Source: Candidatus Latescibacterota bacterium
GTDB taxonomy: Bacteria; Latescibacterota; UBA2968; UBA8231
Direction of reading: 5' to 3'
NCBI GenBank assembly: GCA_022825185.1
Contig: JAJDYK010000153.1
Span: 1 to 11,065 of the forward strand
Length of the DNA: 11,065 nt
Below the pieces are notes generated by a model. That model saw only the letters and a list, made by a program, of their open reading frames with translations, was not told where the DNA came from and made no database searches. Below are positions 1 through 5,891 of the stretch, one piece after another. The stretch's first letter is position 1, and each line of letters begins with the position of its first letter. Both the position numbers and the translations under genes were made by a program.

Positions 1-1007
1 GTATCGGGCGTAATCCCGGCCTTCTCGCCTTTGTTGAGCCTATCGTAGGCTCGGGCCGTAAGCGGCTGGCCCTTGACATCAAAGCGGCTCTGCTCGTCGC
101 CGCGGAAGGTGAAGCGCCAATAGATGCTCGGGTCTGGCACGTCGCCGCTGCGCATCACTAAGTCGATATGGGCACCAGCATCGACTTCGCCTGACCAACT
201 CAAATCGCCCAAGGCCACCGGCTTGCCCAAATCGATAATGCTGCTAGTATAATTGGAGAAGGGCGCAAAACCTGAACCGTAGAGTTCCAACTCGGCCAAT
301 TCCCAAATCCCCCGCGTATTCTCCGGTGCGCGGAAAAGCAACTTGCGGATCGGCTCGTCGGGCATCTTCAAGTCAATGATCGGCTGCGTATTGTCGCGGA
401 TATTGTAAATCACGTCGAAGGCCACATAATCGCCCCGTGACCCGGCCTGAAGGTCTCGATTGGGATCTTTGAGCGGGTCGCCGTCGCTGGTGCCGATAAT
501 GAAGCGTTCGACAAAGCGATCGGTCAGGTGGCTGGGTCTCGGATAGAACTTGACTCGGTCGATAAAAAACAGCCCGCCAAAATCGAAAATCAGATTTTTG
601 GTATTCGGCCCATGCGAGGCGAAATGACCGTCTCCCAGATAGGCCGTATTGGGATCTTCGTCCCAGATAAGCTCATCGTCATCGTCGAACCCTCCCCAGC
701 CGATCCAAGTCAGGTAGAGGATATCACCGAGAAAATCGGCCTGCGGCAAAAGTGGTGTCAGATTGACCGTGGGGTCGAGTTGCCGCGGCGCGATGTGACT
801 GCTGGTCACCTCTAGCAAGTTGATACTACCGTGTAAATCCTCGTCGATATCGGCCCAATCAATCTGCACGAACTCCACCCCTTCAACCGATGCCAACTCC
901 GGCGCAGGCTGGTCAGTACCCCCGACCCGATAGATCGTTAGAGCACCAAGATCGCCTGCCCCTACCACCAGCGATCCCACCGTCCACCATGCGATTAGGT
1001 GTCTCAT
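1..1007 (-). CDS. D1: secreted discoidin-like protein, tandem paralogue of D2 (3' end beyond window)
   Basis: An open frame runs without a stop from about 1007 to the window edge (335 codons), so the C-terminus is missing. The protein is a clear paralogue of the next gene upstream (D2). Shared landmarks are LTIYR right after the signal peptide, QLDPTVNLTPLL, a DRVKFYPR/GTSDGDPL block, an ENTRGIWE..ELYG block, an IDLG..LGDLSW block, FRGDE and KGEKAGITPD at the cut end. I chose ATG 1007 over the in-frame ATG at 1016. It gives a 22-residue leader the same length as that of D2, and GGGGA then sits about 8-9 bases upstream, as in D2. The N-terminus (MRHLIAWWTVGSLVVGAGDLGA) looks like a signal peptide. 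The first half should fold as a galactose-binding/discoidin-like beta-sandwich. By analogy with D2 the missing part should hold a FlgD-Ig-type tail. It starts about 17 bases after the D2 stop, so the two are probably co-transcribed and translationally coupled. The molecular function is unknown. Confidence 0.85.
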   Translation of the reverse strand, partial: MRHLIAWWTVGSLVVGAGDLGALTIYRVGGTDQPAPELASVEGVEFVQIDWADIDEDLHGSINLLEVTSSHIAPRQLDPTVNLTPLLPQADFLGDILYLTWIGWGGFDDDDELIWDEDPNTAYLGDGHFASHGPNTKNLIFDFGGLFFIDRVKFYPRPSHLTDRFVERFIIGTSDGDPLKDPNRDLQAGSRGDYVAFDVIYNIRDNTQPIIDLKMPDEPIRKLLFRAPENTRGIWELAELELYGSGFAPFSNYTSSIIDLGKPVALGDLSWSGEVDAGAHIDLVMRSGDVPDPSIYWRFTFRGDEQSRFDVKGQPLTARAYDRLNKGEKAGITPD

Positions 1008-1024
1008 CTGGCTCATCCCCATTC

Positions 1025-2950
1025 TCAATAGGCTAGGGCAATGACGCGCTGAAGCGCTTCCTTGCCTTGGTCGCTGTCAACTTCTAATCTCAGCAGATAC
1101 AGCCCCGGCGCGGTCACGGCCCCATTCGCCAGCACTCCATCCCACGCCAGCGCGAATCGGCCGCTTTCCGCCGTTCCCCGATGCACCACCCCTACCTTCC
1201 GTCCCGATAGATCGTATAGCTCCAGTGCAACCGGCACTGCGCCGAAGAGGTTCAACAACTCGTATTCAATCTCGAGAGCATCGTTGATGCCGTCGCCGTT
1301 GGGCGTAAACACCGGTGAGGACAACTTGAGCGCGTTGACCGCCTTCTCCTCCACATTGACCAGCCCCACGCTTAGCGTATTGCTATCCACCAGTGGATCA
1401 GCGTTGCCAGCAGTCAGTGCCTGCCGCACCTCAAAGGGCTTCTCACTGTCGGAGATCCTCCCGGTTAACACTGTCCCGAACTTGAATACTTCCACCGCAA
1501 AGTCGATCTCAATTAGTTCGCCCGTCTGTTGCGGATCCATGCGTGGGATCCGCAATGCGAATCCGCGTGCGTCTGAGCGCACAACGTCAAAGCTGACCTC
1601 CTGGCCATCAATCCGCAACGCGTCAATGCTTGCAACCTCGACTGGGGTCTCAATCTCAATAGTATCAAACCCCAAATCCTCGTCGCGCAACTGGGGCAAA
1701 ATCGCATAGGTAAAAGACGTCACCTCACCAGCGCGAGCACTAGCCGGCGCGATCTCGGCCAAGGCTTGGGTCGCCACCGGCGGGTTCGAAACGCTGAACT
1801 GCAAAAAGTCCAAGCGTCCGCCAGCTTCCTTCTCGGAAGTGAAATCAGCCCTGAGCTGCACGTAACGACGAGGTCTATCGGCTAGCAGCACGTCTCTTCC
1901 AGCGGCGAAGTTATATGGCGGGCTCCAGTCGGACCAGTTTTCAGTATCAGGTGTGATCCCGGCCTTTTCGCCCTTTTCCAATCGGTTGTACGTGCTGAGC
2001 GTCAGGGCGGTACCATTGGTGCCGAAACGACTGCGCTCGTCGCCGCGAAAAGTCAGGCGCCAATAAGAATTGGGATCGTCGTCATCACCGCTGCGCATCG
2101 ACAACGCCAACTCTGCTCCTCCCTCGGCCTCCCCCAACCACGTTAGATCGCCCAAACTCGCCATGCCGCCTAAGTCGATGATGTTGGTCGTGTATTGGCT
2201 CTTGGGCGCGAAGCCAATACCGTAGAGTTCAAATTCGGCAATTTCCCAAACGCCTCGGGTGTTGGGCGGTGCTTCAAACATGAGTTGGCGGATAGGCGAA
2301 TCCGGGATGCTCAACTCGATTACCGACTGCGTGTTTTCGGTGATGTTGTACACCAAATCGTAATCGCGAAACTGGCCCCCCTCGCCGCCGACGACGTACT
2401 CGCGCGTATTCTTCTTGAGTGGATCTCCATCGCTGGTGCCAATGACGAAGCGCTCGATGAAGCGGGTGTCGAGAAAGCGTTCGCGGGGATAAAACTTGAT
2501 GCGATCGACGATGAAATTGCCGCCCAAGTCGAAGATCAGGAGTTTGTTTTTGACCCGACCGTAGTCTCCGCCCCAATCGCCATCGCCGAGAAAGTGCGTC
2601 GTTGGATCGCCGTCGAACATCGGTGCATCGCGGGCCGGAAAGTCAGCAAAACCGACGATCGTCTGCAAAGTCTCAATTCGGCCGCCGCGCTCGTCCAAAA
2701 GGGGCGTCAGGTTGACCGTCGGGTCTAGCTGCTGCGGCATAATCCCGTCGGATGCGAGCACCATTTGTACCGCACTACCGTGCGCTCTGGAACTTATGGC
2801 CTCCCACTCAAGCTGGACAAATTGATAGGGCACATCCAACTCGGGAGCAGGCAAATCCGCTGCGCCGATGCGGTAAATGGTCAGCGCATCGCTACGACTA
2901 TTCCATCCTATTACCGCCAAAAGCGCCAAAAGCCATAAGCCTCTCTTCAT
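1025..2950 (-). CDS. D2: secreted discoidin-like protein with C-terminal FlgD-Ig / T9SS-like tail
   Basis: A complete 641-residue exported protein. Residues 1-22 form a signal peptide (hydrophobic core LWLLALLAVIG, likely cut after SDA). Residues about 100-245 resemble an F5/8 type C (discoidin) beta-sandwich: DGDPTTHFLGDG, IFDLGGNFIVDRIKFYPR and the closing ELYG. Residues about 255-390 form a second beta-sandwich of the type with an 'MRSG..DPN..YW' strand and a 'TENWSDWS' strand. Residues about 395-535 are further beta-rich sequence. Residues about 540-641 start with VFTPNGDGIND, then LELYDLSGRKV and APGLYLLRLEV. This is the FlgD immunoglobulin-like or gliding-motility/T9SS C-terminal type of domain, which in the FCB group often ends surface proteins and can act as an export or attachment signal. 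GGGGA lies about 8 bases before ATG 2950. The gene sits just downstream of the terminator at 3027-2997, so it probably has its own weak promoter or relies on read-through. Binding to a surface glycan or structural role is inference; no catalytic motif is visible. Confidence 0.9.
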   Translation of the reverse strand: MKRGLWLLALLAVIGWNSRSDALTIYRIGAADLPAPELDVPYQFVQLEWEAISSRAHGSAVQMVLASDGIMPQQLDPTVNLTPLLDERGGRIETLQTIVGFADFPARDAPMFDGDPTTHFLGDGDWGGDYGRVKNKLLIFDLGGNFIVDRIKFYPRERFLDTRFIERFVIGTSDGDPLKKNTREYVVGGEGGQFRDYDLVYNITENTQSVIELSIPDSPIRQLMFEAPPNTRGVWEIAEFELYGIGFAPKSQYTTNIIDLGGMASLGDLTWLGEAEGGAELALSMRSGDDDDPNSYWRLTFRGDERSRFGTNGTALTLSTYNRLEKGEKAGITPDTENWSDWSPPYNFAAGRDVLLADRPRRYVQLRADFTSEKEAGGRLDFLQFSVSNPPVATQALAEIAPASARAGEVTSFTYAILPQLRDEDLGFDTIEIETPVEVASIDALRIDGQEVSFDVVRSDARGFALRIPRMDPQQTGELIEIDFAVEVFKFGTVLTGRISDSEKPFEVRQALTAGNADPLVDSNTLSVGLVNVEEKAVNALKLSSPVFTPNGDGINDALEIEYELLNLFGAVPVALELYDLSGRKVGVVHRGTAESGRFALAWDGVLANGAVTAPGLYLLRLEVDSDQGKEALQRVIALAY

Positions 2951-3062
2951 ACTCGCAATCCCCGAGGTTTACAGAATGCACAAATCATAATACAAAGAGG
3001 GGGAGTAGAGCAACTCTACCCCCCCTCCTTATTTGGTGCTTAAAACCGCTAGTTGTTCGTGC
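2951..3062. other. Intergenic region between C and D2 (112 bases)
   Basis: It holds the terminator of gene C (3027-2997) and, on the minus strand, TATTAT (2992-2987), which overlaps the T-rich tail. A GGGGA site lies before ATG 2950. Nothing else is visible. Either a weak promoter within the terminator tail or partial read-through must serve D2-D1. Confidence 0.6.
2997..3027 (-). terminator. Intrinsic terminator of the CBM9-like gene C
   Basis: Read on the minus strand, GAGGGGGGGTAGAG (3027-3014), a 3-base loop TTG, and CTCTACTCCCCCTC (3010-2997) form a 14-bp stem with a single G-U wobble. TTTGTATTAT follows. It lies 36 bases after the stop of the gene ending at 3063. On the plus strand the same stem has an A-C mismatch and no good T-run, so it is directional. 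It separates gene C from the D2-D1 pair. Confidence 0.85.
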
Positions 3063-3989
3063 CTATTGGCCGAACGAAGCCTTGATGTGGCCCCAGCTAT
3101 TGCCCTCGACAGAAGTCGTCTGCTCCGGCAGCAGCTCGGCCATGACCGGCAGCAGAATGTAGTCACTGCCGCAGGCACCGTCGCCGTTGATGCAGGGCTG
3201 GCCACCCAATGCCCACTTGGCGGTGCGAGGATCGTCCGCATTCGGACCGAGGTCGTTATCGACGACTTGGATACCAACGCCGATAATCTCGCCCTCGACA
3301 AAGTCGTGGAGGACGCTGTTTTCGGGGCTGTTGTGATCGAAATCATCCCAACCAACCGTGTACCATTCGGCCTGGAAGTTGGCCTCGGTGCCGTGAGCAC
3401 CATCGAGGTTGAAGGAGTCAGGGCAGCACGAATAAGGCTCTTTGTCGTGCCAAGTCGAGCTGCTCAGCCAGAACCAGTAGAAGCCAAAAGGCTCTAGAGC
3501 CGGCCAGCGGTAGTGCCCCGTCTGGTTGGTGCGGCCGTTGTTGCGGGCCCGTTCCTCTGCGTCTTCGTAGTCGCCCGTCCAGAAGGCGAAGCGGTCGGCG
3601 CTGTGGTCAGCATCGAGGAAAATCTCAATGCTGTCGTCCTGACCGCAGCAGCCAAAGCCGCCGGCATCGCGATCCCAAAGGTCATCGAAGCGGTCATAGA
3701 CGTAATAGACGCGATCCAGTTCGTCGTTCCAACCAACGGCAACGCGGAAGTTGAGGTTGGCGGTGTCGATCTCGCGACCGATATCGCCCTCGGCGACTTC
3801 CGTCTGGAAGATGTCGATCCACAACTCATCCGGCAGCACATTCCACTCGGAGATATCGCCATCCAAGTTGGGAAGGTGAGTCGACGGCCACTGCCACGCC
3901 CCGAAGATCTGGCCTTCTGGAAAGTGGGCGAGGCTAGCCGTGCTAGTCAGCATCAACGCCGTAGCGGCGAAAGCTAACAGTTTTCTCAT
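3063..3989 (-). CDS. C: secreted CBM9-like (DOMON-type) sugar-binding-fold protein with paired cysteines
   Basis: 308 residues. Residues 1-21 are a textbook signal peptide (MRKLL, hydrophobic core, SLA), predicted to be cut before His22. The mature part has the marks of a CBM9/DOMON-like beta-sandwich: LDGDISEWN (42-50), the strand pair around VGWNDELDRVYYVYDRFDD (85-103), DDSIEIFLDAD (118-128) and an aromatic-rich middle (RWPALEPFGFYWFWL, 161-175). CBM9-type domains bind sugar ends, and related folds bind haem; no haem ligand pair is obvious here. Six cysteines, at 114, 115, 188, 189, 266 and 273, suggest disulphides in the periplasm or outside the cell. A consensus SD, AGGAGG, lies 8 bases before ATG 3989. 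A TATAAT box lies about 92 bases upstream and a strong terminator follows, so the gene is probably a separate, well-expressed unit. The ligand and role are unknown; a minor structural surface protein is the main alternative. Confidence 0.9.
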   Translation of the reverse strand: MRKLLAFAATALMLTSTASLAHFPEGQIFGAWQWPSTHLPNLDGDISEWNVLPDELWIDIFQTEVAEGDIGREIDTANLNFRVAVGWNDELDRVYYVYDRFDDLWDRDAGGFGCCGQDDSIEIFLDADHSADRFAFWTGDYEDAEERARNNGRTNQTGHYRWPALEPFGFYWFWLSSSTWHDKEPYSCCPDSFNLDGAHGTEANFQAEWYTVGWDDFDHNSPENSVLHDFVEGEIIGVGIQVVDNDLGPNADDPRTAKWALGGQPCINGDGACGSDYILLPVMAELLPEQTTSVEGNSWGHIKASFGQ

Positions 3990-3997
3990 TGTTGAGA

Positions 3998-4003
3998 CCT
4001 CCT
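3998..4003 (-). promoter_or_regulatory. Consensus Shine-Dalgarno of gene C
   Basis: AGGAGG read on the minus strand, ending 8 bases before ATG 3989. It is the strongest ribosome binding site in the window; the other genes have only GGGGA, GGGAG or AAGG-type sites. It fixes the start of gene C and suggests high translation. Confidence 0.85.
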
Positions 4004-4008
4004 ATGTA

Positions 4009-4060
4009 AGGTGAAAAAAAGTAGGCTTATACCTGCCACCACTGGCGACGGGCTTCACCT
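4009..4060 (-). promoter_or_regulatory. Possible structured 5' leader of gene C (closing stem, inner hairpin, T-run)
   Basis: In the leader, AGGTGAA (4060-4054) can pair with TTCACCT (4015-4009), a 7-bp stem enclosing 38 bases. Inside it, GCCA (4047-4044) can pair with TGGC (4039-4036), and TGGC/GCC could also form an imperfect hairpin just before a run of seven T (4020-4014). The two outcomes, a closed outer stem or a hairpin plus T-run, are at least partly alternative. They could act as an attenuator or simply protect the 5' end. It matches no riboswitch consensus that I recognise. The pairing is visible; regulation is inference. Confidence 0.3.
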
Positions 4061-4080
4061 GTAGAGCATTTACTCCGAAC

Positions 4081-4086
4081 ATTATA
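4081..4086 (-). promoter_or_regulatory. Probable -10 box (TATAAT) of gene C
   Basis: Minus-strand TATAAT stands about 92 bases before the start of gene C. No good -35 box lies at the usual 16-18 base distance; the hexamer 17 bases upstream is CCTTTT. A perfect TTGACA (4126-4121) lies 34 bases upstream, too far to pair with this -10. The site is in the only sizeable gap before gene C, so a start here would give a leader of roughly 85 bases. The promoter class is uncertain. Confidence 0.45.
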
Positions 4087-4135
4087 AACTGCCACCTAAC
4101 AAAAAAAGGATTGGATAATTTGTCAATGATTTTTC

Positions 4136-5878
4136 TCAGCGAGTGTCCTCGGCCAGTGCTGTACCCGTAGCCCACGGCATCGCACTGCGGCCCAATTCCC
4201 TGCGTTGAGCGGCCTTTGCTAGGTCTTCGACTAGAGCAGAAATTCTGACATACTCTGCCCTATTTCCCTGTTTTTTATACACTTGAGATAGAGCCTGATA
4301 TGCGCGAAGATACTGACTATCCTGCTCAATTGACCGCTTGAACGCCCTTTCCGCCTCGACTAGCTTGCCCATTCTCCAATAATCCACGCCTAGATTGTAA
4401 TGGGCTTGGGCCATTTTTGGATCCAAATCAATGGCCTTGCGGTGGAGTTCTATGGCTCGATTCGGGTCGCCGGATAGCGAATAGGCGATGCCAAGGTGAG
4501 TATAGGCCGGGGCGAATTCAGGATCCAGGGCCACCGCTTTTTGGTGTTCTTCTATCGCGCGCTCGTACTGGCCTTGCCGCACGTAGGCCCTGCCCAGGTC
4601 ATCGTGAGTTTTGCCCACATTCGGCGTCACCCGCGCCATGTATTCTCCCATTTCCAGATCGGACACCGAATAGGTGGCATCGCTCCAAGCTAAAAAGAGA
4701 ATGGGTACGCCGAAGTAGAGCACTTGTCGCCCGGTCTCGAATGCATAGCGCAACCCCACCCAGCGCCCGATGCTTTCCTGTAGCCTTTCACGCAGTCCCT
4801 TGCGGTCGTCTGCGACTGCTTCGCCCTCGTCTCCATCGACCAAATTCTGGCGGATCTCTTTTTTGCGCACCTTCCACATAAAACCGTCGTAGTAATAGTG
4901 CAAAAAAGCCGAAGCGGCGATGATAACCTTGGCCACATCGTACATCAGGTAGTTCTCCGTCGCTCGGGCCAAGGCCTCAATGCCGCCATAGGCCAAGATC
5001 AGAATCACGTAGAACAACACGATGCGGAAACGGCCGTCGGAGAACAGGAAGCGGAAGAAGGATGCGCCCAACTCCTTCGAGCGCTTGAGCACGCCGTGGT
5101 TGTAAATCCAGACAATGGCAAAGTACTGAATGTCGTGGGCCAAGGCCGTAATCGCATAGCCGAGGATGATGTCTTCTAAGACGATATAGGCATAATAAAC
5201 AGTGGCAAAGGTCGTCAGCGAAATTGCCAGCTTCGGCCAAACCACTGGTATGCCCCGCGCCCGCTCAAAAACCATGTTTGCCACATAGAGAACGGCTATC
5301 CCAACAGCCAGATAGAAAACCCACTCTCTAAATTCTAAGAGAAACTCCGGTGTGATCCAGGTGTAGAGACCGAAGCCATAGCGGTGGCAGCGCTCGAGAA
5401 AATTGATCAGGTAATGGGGACTATCGATGATGATGTAGCCGAACCAAACGGCCGTCAGCCACCAGTCCAGCCGCGAACTGAGGAGTGAGGGCCTGCGGCG
5501 TTTGACATCGTAGATCCTCATGAAACCGTAGTGCTGCATGAAGAAATGCCACAGATCCCATAAGGCCAAGAAGATGAAGAAGCCCAGATGGCCGTTGAAT
5601 ACACTCCAAGCCACAAAGGCGGTTACCACCAGCGGCGAGACGAGGAAGGTCGCCTTGTGGCGGTCGAAAAGCTCTCTTTCGCCATAGGCGCGCATGAAGC
5701 CGGGTAAGTGATGGCCCACCGCAAAGAACGCCAACACGAACCAAGCAATGTCGGCCGAACTGAAGTACTGTGAAGCAATGAGCAACGCAACCAGCGACAA
5801 AAGGGGCGTGCCGATAAAAAAGATCGCATCGCAGCCGCGATTGATGATCCAACCCTGCACAGTAGAGACACCACTCAT
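4136..5878 (-). CDS. B: polytopic membrane protein with conserved histidines and C-terminal TPR repeats
   Basis: 580 residues. Residues 1-400 contain about ten or eleven hydrophobic segments carrying histidines within or next to them: GHHLPGFMRAY (55-65), DLWHFFMQHYGFMRIYD (108-124), SPHYL (153-157), LAHDIQYF and NHG (247-262) and LHYYYDGFMWK (326-336). This repeated His/aromatic/Asp pattern is typical of membrane metalloenzymes. The layout recalls Brp/Blh beta-carotene dioxygenases, but I cannot assign the family. A charged loop (337-370) and a last hydrophobic segment (385-400) follow. Then come three good TPR units (about 423-456, 457-490, 491-524; AIEEHQKAVALDP, AIELHRKAIDLDP, AERAFKRSIEQD) and a weaker fourth to about 558. 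TPRs usually bind partner proteins. The ATG at 5878 lies 13 bases after the stop of A2 with only a distant AAGG as SD, so translational coupling is likely. It is probably an inner-membrane enzyme or scaffold for the same envelope module; substrate unknown. Confidence 0.9.
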   Translation of the reverse strand: MSGVSTVQGWIINRGCDAIFFIGTPLLSLVALLIASQYFSSADIAWFVLAFFAVGHHLPGFMRAYGERELFDRHKATFLVSPLVVTAFVAWSVFNGHLGFFIFLALWDLWHFFMQHYGFMRIYDVKRRRPSLLSSRLDWWLTAVWFGYIIIDSPHYLINFLERCHRYGFGLYTWITPEFLLEFREWVFYLAVGIAVLYVANMVFERARGIPVVWPKLAISLTTFATVYYAYIVLEDIILGYAITALAHDIQYFAIVWIYNHGVLKRSKELGASFFRFLFSDGRFRIVLFYVILILAYGGIEALARATENYLMYDVAKVIIAASAFLHYYYDGFMWKVRKKEIRQNLVDGDEGEAVADDRKGLRERLQESIGRWVGLRYAFETGRQVLYFGVPILFLAWSDATYSVSDLEMGEYMARVTPNVGKTHDDLGRAYVRQGQYERAIEEHQKAVALDPEFAPAYTHLGIAYSLSGDPNRAIELHRKAIDLDPKMAQAHYNLGVDYWRMGKLVEAERAFKRSIEQDSQYLRAYQALSQVYKKQGNRAEYVRISALVEDLAKAAQRRELGRSAMPWATGTALAEDTR

Positions 5879-5891
5879 GTCGTGGATTTAT

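Larger units (their letters stand above)
3990..4135. other. Intergenic region between B and C (146 bases)
   Basis: This is the longest gene-free stretch. On the minus strand it holds, in order, TTGACA (4126-4121), a T7 tract (4107-4101), TATAAT (4086-4081), the candidate leader stem (4060-4009) and the SD. I see no convincing terminator for the upstream operon. The only stem before the T7 tract is ATTG/CAAT, 4 bp with a long loop, so some read-through from gene B into gene C is possible. Confidence 0.6.

Noticed and set aside
528..815. Plus-strand open frame of 95 codons at the left end
   Set aside because: It lies antisense within D1, whose minus-strand protein matches its paralogue D2 throughout. 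The plus-strand product has no recognisable feature.
2987..2992. TATTAT as a -10 box for D2
   Set aside because: It overlaps the T-rich tail of the gene C terminator, and no -35 box lies at a proper distance. It is possible but not supported enough to list as a promoter.
4009..4060. Known riboswitch (cobalamin, TPP, c-di-GMP) in the leader of gene C
   Set aside because: The short GCCAC-like piece is only a small fragment, and no other conserved boxes of these classes are present.
4121..4126. Perfect TTGACA as the -35 of gene C
   Set aside because: It lies 34 bases from the TATAAT, twice the normal spacing, and the hexamer 17 bases downstream (TTTGTT) is a poor -10.
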